From assembly GCA_964554535.1 (NCBI GenBank), contig CAZKPB010000007.1, forward strand, positions 1 through 64,000: DNA of 64,000 nucleotides, given 5' to 3'. The translations under genes were made by a program, and so were the position numbers. Positions 1 to 6,868 of this stretch are shown in pieces. The notes under the pieces were generated by a model. The model did no database searches and was not told where the DNA came from. It saw nothing but the letters and a program-made list of their open reading frames with translations. Each line of letters starts with the position of its first letter. The stretch's first letter is position 1. Origin of the DNA: DMER64 sp964554535. GTDB taxonomy: Bacteria; Bacteroidota; Bacteroidia; Bacteroidales; UBA932.

Positions 1-74
1 GGGGGATTAGCTCAGTTGGCTAGAGCACCTGCTTTGCAAGCAGGGGGTCAAGGGTTCGACTCCCTTTATCTCCA
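1..74 (+). tRNA. tRNA-Ala (anticodon TGC)
   Basis: A cloverleaf can be drawn. The D arm is near 10-25, the anticodon stem CCTGC/GCAGG encloses the loop TTTGCAA with anticodon TGC, and the T arm AAGGG/CCCTT encloses TTCGACT. The discriminator A is at 74 and is followed by genomic CC. The acceptor stem is weak on its inner side: G1-G5 pair with C/T partners but positions 6-7 do not pair well. The gene starts at the window edge, so the upstream context is unknown. Confidence 0.85.
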
Positions 75-75
75 C

Positions 76-96
76 CTCTTTAAAAAAGAGTTTTTT
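76..96 (+). terminator. Weak intrinsic terminator after tRNA-Ala
   Basis: A short CTCTT/AAGAG stem with a small A-rich loop is followed directly by six T. It sits two bases after the tRNA-Ala discriminator. The stem is only five pairs, so efficiency is uncertain. Confidence 0.5.
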
Positions 97-182
97 ATAG
101 AATAGTTTTAGTTTTTAGGTGTTAGGCATTTACAATAATTTTTGTAGGTGCTTATTTTTTTTTGTGCCCCACCCAAAATGAA

Positions 183-1025
183 TCAGGGTAGCAGGGCCCG
201 TTCCTCGGCCGAGTAGAGAATTTGTTCCAGCAGGGGGCGCAGCGGGGCACGCAGCAGGTAGACGGCGGCAACCAGTAGTATCAGCACCACCGGAATCATC
301 ACCAGCCAAATCCGGCCTCGACGACGGGATGCTCCCGTAGCGGCAACCGCTGCAGGAACGTTCTTTGCCATAGCGGTAGCCTTTGCCGGGGTGTGCTTGG
401 TTTTTTGGGGGGCGGGGGTGGCCTGTGCTGGAGTGAGGCTTGCGGCAGGGGAAACGGCTTTGGCGGGGCGCTCGGGCGGAGTGAAGGCGGTCACTGGGGC
501 GGTTGCAGCGGGAGCGGGAGAGGTTTCGGCCTCGGCATGGGCTATTGCCTCGGCATGGGCAATGGGCGTTTCCCTTACGGAAGCCGGGACGGCGCATTTG
601 ATCCGCGAAGGGCTGTCCAACGGACTGAGGGAGAGCGGAACCAATCCAAAACCGTTGGGATGCAGTGTCAGGTCCTTATCCATCACAAAAAAGACGGACC
701 CTTCCTTGGTACTGCGCAAGGTCCCGAATCCTTCCAGATACAGTGCCTTATCCTTGGCCAGCGTCTTGGCGTATTGGGCAATCAGTTCCCGGAGGTCTTT
801 GATGTAGCCCCCCTTGTCAGTGTAGGCCTTTTCCAGCAGTTTATCGTTCCAGGTCTCGCTGGCGCGGAAAGAAATACGGCGGGAGGGAGGCAGCAACACG
901 TGTGCATCCCGGGTGAGGGAGGCCGGCAGCTCCTGACCCACAAAAGCTCCCATATCCCCGAGCGATACCCGGTTATGGCTGATTAATAATTCCTTGCAGA
1001 GTGCGGCAATTTGTGCAGTTTCCAT
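183..1025 (-). CDS. HU-CCDC81-type DNA-binding-like protein with C-terminal membrane anchor
   Basis: This 280-residue protein resembles the Bacteroidota HU-CCDC81 family. Residues 1-60 look like one HU-like unit and about 70-135 like a second, including GFGTLRSTKEGSVFFV, a typical HU beta-arm region. A long Ala/Pro-rich linker (about 150-235) leads to a basic stretch (RRRGR) and one hydrophobic segment (240-258), followed by about 20 residues. Many relatives carry a C-terminal SPOR domain for peptidoglycan binding; I see none here. The ATG at 1025 lies 7 nt after a -7 element (1033-1040), so the transcript may be leaderless. The family assignment comes from remembered motifs; the function (possibly envelope or nucleoid linkage) is inferred. 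Confidence 0.75.
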   Translation of the reverse strand: METAQIAALCKELLISHNRVSLGDMGAFVGQELPASLTRDAHVLLPPSRRISFRASETWNDKLLEKAYTDKGGYIKDLRELIAQYAKTLAKDKALYLEGFGTLRSTKEGSVFFVMDKDLTLHPNGFGLVPLSLSPLDSPSRIKCAVPASVRETPIAHAEAIAHAEAETSPAPAATAPVTAFTPPERPAKAVSPAASLTPAQATPAPQKTKHTPAKATAMAKNVPAAVAATGASRRRGRIWLVMIPVVLILLVAAVYLLRAPLRPLLEQILYSAEERALLP

Positions 1026-1032
1026 ATAAATG

Positions 1033-1040
1033 CAAATTTA
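1033..1040 (-). promoter_or_regulatory. -7 element for the HU-like gene
   Basis: On the minus strand this reads TAAATTTG, matching the Bacteroidota TAnnTTTG consensus. It ends 7 nt before the ATG at 1025. Confidence 0.55.
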
Positions 1041-1071
1041 AGGAAAACAACGTGATTTCTAAGTCATTTTT

Positions 1072-1103
1072 TTTGTCAGTTCACAAAAAACCGTTTATAT
1101 TTG
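1072..1103 (+). promoter_or_regulatory. Promoter of tRNA-Asn
   Basis: TTTG at 1072-1075 and TATATTTG at 1096-1103 are separated by 20 nt, fitting the Bacteroidota -33/-7 promoter. The tRNA begins 27 nt downstream. Confidence 0.7.
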
Positions 1104-1130
1104 CACTCCCATTTGAAAAAAGGAAAAAAT

Positions 1131-1204
1131 TCCTCTTTAGCTCAGTTGGTTAGAGCACCTGACTGTTAATCAGGGGGTCCAAGGTTCAAGTCCTTGAAGA
1201 GGAG
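1131..1204 (+). tRNA. tRNA-Asn (anticodon GTT)
   Basis: The acceptor stem TCCTCTT/AAGAGGA pairs perfectly. The anticodon stem CCTGA/TCAGG holds the loop CTGTTAA with anticodon GTT. The T arm CAAGG/CCTTG encloses TTCAAGT, and the discriminator is G at 1204. CCA is not encoded. Confidence 0.95.
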
Positions 1205-1205
1205 C

Positions 1206-1240
1206 AAAAAAAGAAGTCATCGCGGATGGCTTCTTTTTTT
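1206..1240 (+). terminator. Intrinsic terminator after tRNA-Asn
   Basis: An 11-bp stem AAGAAGTCATC/GATGGCTTCTT with one G-U pair and a short GCG loop is flanked by A-rich sequence and a T run at 1234-1240. It starts two bases after the tRNA. Confidence 0.85.
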
Positions 1241-1344
1241 AATATCGCCCTCGCCCACACAAATAGATGGTTTTTTGTACCCTAAAAAGGCGACAATTGC
1301 AAACGGACGTTACAAACACGCCTCCAAAAGCTTCTCAATAGGCT

Positions 1345-1680
1345 CAGACAGACGGTCTAAACACCTCTTTCCGGGATGTAGTGGCCCTTTTGCTAATTTT
1401 CCTCACGACGTTTCCCGTCCAAAGACTTCGTCAGCAATTTTGTTTTCGACGTGAGCCTATCCGGATGTAGTGACCCTTTTGCTGCTTTTCCGCCCTACGT
1501 CCCCCCTCCAGAGAATCGTCAACTGCCTTGTTGCAGCCGAGAGCCTTCCAGATGTAGTGACTTTTTTTCCGCTTTTTCTCACTATATCCCCCTCGGAGAC
1601 TCCGTCAGCAATTTTGTGTTCGGCGTGAGCCTATCCGAATGTAGTGACCCTTTTCCCGCTTTTCTTCACTACGTCCTCGA
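1345..1680 (+). repeat. REP-like hairpin array, left of the transposase gene (4 units)
   Basis: Four head-to-tail copies of an 87-89 bp unit. The hairpin part begins at 1374, 1463, 1550 and 1637 with GGATGTAGTGA or a close variant. It continues through a pyrimidine-rich loop (CCCTTTTGCTGCTTTTCC-like) and closes with CTACGTCC or TCACTATATCC, complementary to the start with G-U pairs. The spacer is also conserved (CGTCAGCAATTTTGTGTTCG and GTGAGCCTATCCG). All copies have the same orientation. The last copy overlaps the 3' end of the RAYT-like gene. Apparent reading frames through the array are not genes. The stretch 1241-1344 before it shows nothing recognisable. Confidence 0.85.
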
Positions 1681-2602
1681 CACCTTCAACACCTCCTAGG
1701 CAACGCATCAACTGCTTGTCAGCAACGTACTGCTTTTTCTTCAGATCCTGCATAATCTTGCTCTTCTCCATCTCTGTAAGCTGGCAGTATGACTGCTTCT
1801 TGAAGGCGGGTACATACCGGGTATCAATAATCTGACAAAGGTCAATATCGGTTAGTCGGTGATTGTTGAACCGTCCTTTTTCATTAGCCAACATTTCAGA
1901 ATAACTGGTAGATCCCCCTTGTTCAATAATTGGCAACGTAATGATTTGCAAGTTGTTGTTATCTTTTTGCTGCTCTTGTTGCCATTCATCAGATGTTAGC
2001 CGATTCATATAATATAGAAAAGACCGATGGGTCCCATATAACGACCGTAAATAATTTATCTCGGTATAGCTTTCTTGTGCTATAATGCCTTCGCTATCAA
2101 AGCAATAGTTACTCGGAACAGCTATGTTCTTGGATAAATAATTACGACGTACTGCAAAGTCTTGTTTATGTGTTGGCAAACGCCCTTGATTCAACTCTTC
2201 TCTGAAATAGCAGCAAGCGGACGAATACGGATATGCAAAAGGACTGGCACAAACACCATGATGTACACAGTTTCTCAAAATGTATGAAATAGCCGCCAGC
2301 GTATGATACACTCCGTCCAGTTCTATACAGAAATACGACTTATCTCCCAAGGCTCCTTTGCGCAAATATTTGTGATTAAAATACTTGTTGTAACTATCAC
2401 GGAACCGCTTCACCAGTAACGCCGGATTATCGGTCCGTACCCCAAAATGAATGTGGTCAGACATAAAAGAATGCGCCAGAGAAGTGGATTCCTGGTTACT
2501 TAAAGCAACAGCCCAACAATTGGTAGCCCGCTTGAAATCATCCGGGTTGCGGAACATCACCTCATTATGTGAGGCAATACAAACGTGAAACATCTTTTTC
2601 AT
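1631..2602 (-). mobile_element. REP-associated tyrosine transposase (RAYT-like, Y1 HUH family)
   Basis: This 323-residue protein carries the Y1 transposase signature. An H-hydrophobic-H motif lies in SFMSDHIHFGV (residues 50-52). The RAYT-type helix AAISYILRNCVHHG has the probable catalytic Tyr at 107, followed by AYPYSS. Residues 1-135 form the nuclease core. The C-terminal region of about 190 residues is not recognised and may bind DNA. RAYTs are single-copy domesticated relatives of IS200/IS605 enzymes that act on REP hairpins, and hairpin arrays flank this gene on both sides. The last 15 or so codons run through a hairpin repeat, so the stop lies inside the array. The gene is visibly more AT-rich than its neighbours, which suggests transfer. 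Intact and plausibly active. Confidence 0.85.
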
Positions 2603-2766
2603 ATCAAAGTTTTTAAAATGTCACTATTTGTGTTTTCTCTTCTCACAATAGGATTCCAAAAACTCTCCTTCAATTCCGCCAGTCAAGATGTCTAAATGTA
2701 GTGTCCAAAGATATCATTATATTTCAATTATTCCATAACGGCCGAGGCAGAAATGTCCCCGCCGTC
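2603..2766. other. Upstream flank of the RAYT gene with degenerate repeat fragments
   Basis: A non-coding AT-rich stretch. It holds a fragment resembling the array hairpin start (AATGTAGTGTCC near 2695) and, close to the gene start, AAAATGTCACTATTTG (2616-2631), which resembles the closing arm. No convincing promoter for the transposase is visible; AAACTTTG just before its ATG is a one-mismatch -7 element. Confidence 0.4.
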
Positions 2767-2824
2767 CTCGCCGGGAAATAAGTGGCCGGCCCCCGGGAGC
2801 CGGGGCCACTTATTCTCGGCGGGA
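2767..2824. repeat. Long GC-rich hairpin
   Basis: AAATAAGTGGCC near 2776-2787 and GGCCACTTATT at 2804-2814 form the core of a stem. It extends outward with the CTCGCCGGG and CTCGGCGGGAG arms (one bulge) and inward with GGCCCC/GGGGCC. It is not a terminator, having no T run. It sits between the RAYT gene and the right-hand array and differs in sequence from the array hairpins. Confidence 0.8.
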
Positions 2825-2839
2825 GACGGCTGGACGCCG

Positions 2840-3192
2840 TGAGCCTTCCGGATGTAGTGACTCTTTTGCTGCTTTTCCTCCCTACGTTCCCCCTTACGAC
2901 GTCCCTGCATCCTCCTTCAGAGAATCCGTCAGCAGCCTTGTTCCCGCCCGGAATCTATCCGGATGTAGTGACCCTTTTCCCGTTTTTCTTCCCTACGTTC
3001 CCCCTTACGACGTCCCTGCATCCTCCTTCAGAGAATCCGTCAGCAGCCTTGTTCCCGCCCGGAATCTATCCGGATGTAGTGACCCTTTTCCCGTTTATCC
3101 TCCCTACGTCCCCAGCCCCTCTGAAAATCCGGAAAGCCCAGATATTCCCCGGATGTCGGCACAGTTTCCCCTCTCCGAGTGCCTACATCCCC
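2840..3192 (+). repeat. REP-like hairpin array, right of the transposase gene (4 units)
   Basis: Hairpin units start at 2850, 2961 and 3072 (GGATGTAGTGAC, then a pyrimidine loop, then CCCTACGT). A diverged fourth unit at 3151-3190 pairs GGATGTCGGCAC with GTGCCTACATCC with one mismatch. The first three repeat with a 111-bp period, and 2881-2985 is identical to 2992-3096. Orientation is the same as in the left array, and the spacer shares CAGAGAATCCGTCAGCAGCCTTGTT with left-array units in diverged form. Nothing further is recognisable in 3193-3330. Confidence 0.85.
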
Positions 3193-3330
3193 TCAAAAGT
3201 TCCGCAAGTTGTTTGCCGGGCCGAGTAGAACCGTCTCGCCCGTAATTCGCCACCGTCTAGCGGCTTCCCTCTGCATTTTCCCCGTCGGTCAGCCTACCGA
3301 ACCGCAACCTTACGCTACGCCTCGGCCGCC

Positions 3331-3885
3331 TCACCCCACCAGGTGCTCCACCAGAATCTTTACCCCAATCCCCACTAGAATAATTCCTCCCAGCAGCGTG
3401 GCTTTGGATTGCCACCGGTTGCCAAAGGCATTTCCTATCTTTACGCCGGCAGCGGAAAACACAAAGGTAGTGACCCCAATCAGGCTCACAGCCAGCCAGA
3501 TGCTTGTCTGCAGAAAGGCAAAGGTGATGCCCACGGCCAAAGCGTCAATGCTGGTGGCTACGGCCAGTAGCAACATGGGACGAAATCCGAAGGACGGGTC
3601 TGCCGGTTTGTCTTTCTCAAACGATTCCACAATCATTTTCCCTCCAATGAACACCAGCAGGCCAAACGCAACCCAGTGGTCCACGGACGTTACCAGGTGC
3701 TCAAAGGTAGTGCCCGCCCAATAGCCCAACAGCGGCATCAGCGCCTGGAACCCTCCAAAATAGATCCCGGCCGTCACCGCCTTTTTCCAATCCATCTTGG
3801 GCAGGGTGAGCCCTTTACAGATAGAAACCGCAAAAGCGTCCATAGATAGCCCCACTGCCAGCAGAAGTAGATTGAGTATGCCCAT
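3331..3885 (-). CDS. mntP: Manganese efflux pump MntP
   Basis: The 184-residue, six-helix membrane protein has the usual MntP length. It shows the duplicated half-signature of the family: LLAVGLSMDAFAVSICKGL near the N-terminus and LAVATSIDALAVGITFAF in the second half, each with the Asp used in metal transport. It exports Mn2+ across the inner membrane. It is transcribed divergently from the exported asparaginase. A minus-strand -7 element TACCTTTG (3905-3912) lies 19 nt before the ATG. The short leader leaves no room for the Mn2+-sensing yybP-ykoY riboswitch that controls some mntP genes. Confidence 0.93.
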   Translation of the reverse strand: MGILNLLLLAVGLSMDAFAVSICKGLTLPKMDWKKAVTAGIYFGGFQALMPLLGYWAGTTFEHLVTSVDHWVAFGLLVFIGGKMIVESFEKDKPADPSFGFRPMLLLAVATSIDALAVGITFAFLQTSIWLAVSLIGVTTFVFSAAGVKIGNAFGNRWQSKATLLGGIILVGIGVKILVEHLVG

Positions 3886-3892
3886 AATTGAT

Positions 3893-3912
3893 TAAATTTG
3901 CGCACAAAGGTA
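3893..3912. promoter_or_regulatory. Overlapping divergent -7 elements (ansB and mntP)
   Basis: TAAATTTG at 3893-3900 on the plus strand serves the asparaginase (ATG 3925). CAAAGGTA at 3905-3912 is TACCTTTG on the minus strand and serves mntP (ATG 3885). The two boxes are 4 nt apart, so the polymerases may compete. Confidence 0.65.
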
Positions 3913-3924
3913 AAAAAAACGAGT

Positions 3925-5145
3925 ATGGAAGCCATCACTTTTAAACAATTGTCCGGGCGTAGCTATTCCGTCCGCCGCATCATACGCCCGGCTATGTGGC
4001 TGCTGTGCGCCCTGTGCCTGCTGCCGCTTGCCAATGCTTACGGTCAGGAGAAACCCAGAGTAACGGTAATTGCCACCGGAGGCACCATTGCCGGAGAAGC
4101 TTCCAGCGCCGTGCAGGCAGGCTATTCTCCCGCGCAGCGCAGCGTGGAAGCGCTCCTGCAGCAGGTGCCGCAGCTTTCGCAGACGGCCCATGTCAACGGC
4201 ATTCAGCTCTGCAACATAGCTTCCCAGGCCATGACTCCGGCCGTCTGGATAGACCTGGCGGTACTCATAGACTCGCTCTTTACCCATAACCTTTGCGACG
4301 GAGTGGTGGTCACGCACGGTACGGACACCATGGAAGAAACGGCCTACTTCCTGACGCTCACCCTTCCTCACGCCAACCCCGTGGTACTGGTGGGAGCCAT
4401 GCGTCCCGCCACCGGTCTGAGCGCCGACGGGCCCCTTAACCTTTACAACGCCGTCTGCGTGGCCGCCCATCCCGACGGCCGAGGCAAGGGCGTGATGGTC
4501 CTCATGAACGACCGGCTTTTCAGCGCCGACGACGTGACCAAGACGCAATCGGTCAATCCCGATGCCTTTGAATGTCCCAATTACGGTCCTCTGGGCATAG
4601 TCCGCGGAGGCGTTCCGTCTTTTTTCCGCACCCCGCAGACGCGCCATACCACGCGGTCACGGTTTGCCATAGGCGCATTGTGTGCGCAATGGCGACAGGC
4701 GGCACGGGAACGTGACGGATTGGGCCGTACCCGGTCGGATGCGCTGGCACAGGCCTCGCAAAAAGAGACCCTCACTTTGGGCGGGCTTCTGGCGCCTTAC
4801 CTGCCGCCGGTGCCCATAGTGGCTTCTTATGCCGGGGCCGATGCGGTGGCCCTAAAGGCTTATCTGGCCTCCGGAGCGGCCGGAGTGGTGATAGAGGGGG
4901 TGGGGCACGGCAATATGGCCCCGGTGATGGAGCAGGCATTGGAAAGTGCCTACGTCAAAGGCATTCCGGTGGTACGGGCTACCCGGGTGAAAGGCGGCGG
5001 GGTGACTACAGCGCTGGAAGGTTTTCACGCCGGACAGATTCCCGCCGGATACAAAACCCCGCAAAAGGCCCGGATTCTGTTGATGCTGGCGCTGGTGCAG
5101 ACGCACTCTTTGGCCGAAATAGAGCGGATCTTTTCCGAATATTAG
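3925..5145 (+). CDS. ansB: Type II (exported) L-asparaginase
   Basis: It hydrolyses L-asparagine to aspartate and ammonia, probably in the periplasm. An N-terminal signal peptide is visible (hydrophobic MWLLCALCLLPLANAYG after a basic stretch). Active-site motifs match E. coli AnsB: ATGGTIAG with the nucleophilic Thr, a Tyr in GYSPAQ, ASQAM with the Ser, THGTDTMEETAYFL with the Thr-Asp pair, and Lys in DDVTKTQ. NYGPLG and a PQKARILLMLAL tail also match. A stretch of about 40 extra residues follows the HTTRSRF region, where E. coli AnsB has a short linker. I chose ATG 3925 over an upstream TTG at 3898 because the latter overlaps the promoter region. 406 aa. A type I paralog lies at 62650-63678. 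Confidence 0.93.
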   Translation: MEAITFKQLSGRSYSVRRIIRPAMWLLCALCLLPLANAYGQEKPRVTVIATGGTIAGEASSAVQAGYSPAQRSVEALLQQVPQLSQTAHVNGIQLCNIASQAMTPAVWIDLAVLIDSLFTHNLCDGVVVTHGTDTMEETAYFLTLTLPHANPVVLVGAMRPATGLSADGPLNLYNAVCVAAHPDGRGKGVMVLMNDRLFSADDVTKTQSVNPDAFECPNYGPLGIVRGGVPSFFRTPQTRHTTRSRFAIGALCAQWRQAARERDGLGRTRSDALAQASQKETLTLGGLLAPYLPPVPIVASYAGADAVALKAYLASGAAGVVIEGVGHGNMAPVMEQALESAYVKGIPVVRATRVKGGGVTTALEGFHAGQIPAGYKTPQKARILLMLALVQTHSLAEIERIFSEY

Positions 5146-5150
5146 GCTGC

Positions 5151-6416
5151 CTATTTAACTTTTAATATATCGTCAATACAGGTGGTGTACGCCGGAGACC
5201 GGTACGCTGATCGGGAGAACGAGGCGCCGGGCAGGCTTTGGGCGGCCAGCCTCAGGGTGTCGCTGCCCATCTGCCGGTTGATGCGGTCCACCGTCTGCTG
5301 CAACTGTTGCTGTTTCTGCTCTTGGGCGGGCGTAAACAGATTGGGCTGCATCTGGGCTTCCGGCACCAGGCAGGCCACTGTCACTCCGGCCTGTTTGAAG
5401 GCGGGGGGTTCCCGCAACAGTTCCCATTCCTGCGCCAAGGCTTGCGTGGCGGCCTGCACCAGGGCGCTGTCGGTATTCTGTGCCGGCTCAAACCAGACGG
5501 TGCGCTGGCACCAGAGGGGAGGGGCATCGGTGCGGAAACGGTTGCCCTGGGCGTAGACGCTCAGGCAGCGGCAGCCGCTGTGCTGGCGTCGCAGGCCTCG
5601 GCCGCAGGTGGCGGCAAAGTTGGCCACGGCTTCTTGCAGCAGCTCCAGTCGGGTGATGGGTTTGGCAAAACTACGCGAGGACCGGATGCTTTGTTTGTGG
5701 TCGGTTTGGGAGAGACTCAGGCAGGGTTCGCCCCGTAGTTCGCGCCAGATCTGCAGGCCGCTTTTGGTAAACTGCATTTCCACCCACGCGGCGGGCAATT
5801 GCGTGAAGTCCCAGGCCGTGCGTACGCCTACCTCTTCCAGTTTCTTGGCGCTGCGTCGGCCGATTCCCCAGATATCGTCCATAGGGAAGCATTGCAGGGC
5901 TTTGGCGCGTTGCCTGGGTGTGTCAATGAAGCAGACCCCGCGGTATCCGGGGTATTTCTTGGCAAAGTGACTGCCCATTTTGGCCAGGGTCCGGGTGGGG
6001 GCCACGCCCAACGAGACGGGAATGCCCGTGCCCTGCGTCACTGTTTGTACCAGTGCGGCGGCCCGGGACAAAAGCTGGTCCGGGGGAATGCCGCTGAAGT
6101 CAATGAACGCCTCGTCAATGGAGTAGACTTCTATCTGCGGGCAAAGGGAGCTCAGCAGGGACATCACGCGGTGCGACATATCCAGGTACAGCGGGTAATT
6201 GGCACTGAATACGTTTACCCGGTGCGCCTTAATGATGTCTTTTACCCGGAACAGGGGCGCGCCCATGGGAATGTCCAGGGCTTTGGCCTCGTTGCTGCGC
6301 GCCACCACACAGCCGTCGTTGTTGGAGAGCACCACCACCGGTTTGCCGCGCAGGTCGGGCCGGAAGACCCGCTGGCACGAGGCAAAAAAATTATTGCAGT
6401 CCAGCAGGCCGTACAT
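5151..6416 (-). CDS. umuC: Y-family translesion DNA polymerase UmuC (Pol V catalytic subunit)
   Basis: 421 residues, the normal UmuC length. The N-terminus MYGLLDCNNFFASCQRVF carries the first catalytic Asp. YSIDEAFIDF carries the Asp-Glu pair, and GIPVSLGVAPTRTLAK and DIWGIGRRSAKKL (helix-hairpin-helix) are family hallmarks. The C-terminal half matches the little-finger and DUF4113-like region ending in YTTCIDDILKVK. With UmuD' and RecA it performs error-prone synthesis past lesions. It overlaps the upstream umuD by 26 bp, so the two are co-transcribed. umuC is intact, but see the unusual umuD. Confidence 0.95.
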   Translation of the reverse strand: MYGLLDCNNFFASCQRVFRPDLRGKPVVVLSNNDGCVVARSNEAKALDIPMGAPLFRVKDIIKAHRVNVFSANYPLYLDMSHRVMSLLSSLCPQIEVYSIDEAFIDFSGIPPDQLLSRAAALVQTVTQGTGIPVSLGVAPTRTLAKMGSHFAKKYPGYRGVCFIDTPRQRAKALQCFPMDDIWGIGRRSAKKLEEVGVRTAWDFTQLPAAWVEMQFTKSGLQIWRELRGEPCLSLSQTDHKQSIRSSRSFAKPITRLELLQEAVANFAATCGRGLRRQHSGCRCLSVYAQGNRFRTDAPPLWCQRTVWFEPAQNTDSALVQAATQALAQEWELLREPPAFKQAGVTVACLVPEAQMQPNLFTPAQEQKQQQLQQTVDRINRQMGSDTLRLAAQSLPGASFSRSAYRSPAYTTCIDDILKVK

Positions 6417-6729
6417 TGCGGGTGGCGTGTATGATATAGGTTACCGTACCCCAGCAGAAAAATTCGGGGGGGTGCTCCGGACTGTACCGGGCATCTGACG
6501 GGAAGCGCATAAGGGTGAAATCGCTGCCGGTATAGCACACTACAAGGTCTCCGTTAGAAGGGGTTAATGATTTGTCAATCACAAGGATATCGTCTTTTGC
6601 GGCCCCCAGGTCCGGCGCGGCGTCGTGCTCCATACGGGCGTAGAACGTGGTGGCAGGATGCGGCACCAGCCATTTGTTGAGGTCTATAGGGACTTCCGGC
6701 CCTGTTTTTTGTTCTTCAAGAAATAACAT
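6391..6729 (-). CDS. umuD: UmuD-like protein, short and lacking the catalytic Ser-Lys dyad
   Basis: A 112-residue S24/UmuD fold protein: IDLNKWLVPHPATTFY, ILVIDKSLTPSNGDLVV and FCWGTVTYIIHATR align with UmuD. Two features are missing. The N-terminal arm with the self-cleavage site is absent; the protein begins about where processed UmuD' begins. The motif aligned with GDSM reads HDAA (Ala37 in place of the Ser), and the Lys in the FTVKR-type motif is Met74 (FTLMRF). It therefore cannot self-cleave by the usual mechanism and may act as a constitutive UmuD' partner of UmuC. ATG 6729 is preferred over an upstream Met at 6771 because TACTTTTG (6734-6741) lies just before it. Confidence 0.85.
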   Translation of the reverse strand: MLFLEEQKTGPEVPIDLNKWLVPHPATTFYARMEHDAAPDLGAAKDDILVIDKSLTPSNGDLVVCYTGSDFTLMRFPSDARYSPEHPPEFFCWGTVTYIIHATRNVRPAGLQ

Positions 6730-6733
6730 AACA

Positions 6734-6741
6734 CAAAAGTA
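6734..6741 (-). promoter_or_regulatory. -7 element for umuDC
   Basis: On the minus strand this reads TACTTTTG, matching TAnnTTTG. It ends 4 nt before ATG 6729. No obvious LexA-type palindrome is seen next to it. Confidence 0.6.
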
Positions 6742-6759
6742 AAAAAATCTAAAACATAG

Positions 6760-6788
6760 TTTGTGATTCAAAAAAATGTTTAACTTTG
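6760..6788 (+). promoter_or_regulatory. Promoter of the BACON-like lipoprotein gene
   Basis: TTTG at 6760-6763 and TAACTTTG at 6781-6788 with 17 nt between. It precedes an AT-rich leader of about 75 nt before ATG 6869. Confidence 0.7.
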
Positions 6789-6868
6789 CCTTGTCGTATA
6801 TACCCTATTGGGCACAGAAAAAGAAAAACAAACAATTAATTTTTAATTAACTTATAAAACTTATTCTC

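Noticed and set aside
183..986. Plus-strand frames opposite the HU-like gene
   Set aside because: They are Gly/Ala-rich shadows of the GC-rich coding strand with no recognisable motifs.
1194..1699. Open frames through the repeat array as proteins
   Set aside because: They run through tRNA-Asn and the hairpin repeats, show no family similarity and simply follow the low stop density of the repeated sequence.
1345..3192. CRISPR array
   Set aside because: Units are 87-111 bp, the spacers are conserved rather than unique, and no cas genes are near.
3886..3924. Mn2+ riboswitch (yybP-ykoY) before mntP
   Set aside because: The ATG lies 19 nt after the -7 element, so there is no space for the aptamer.
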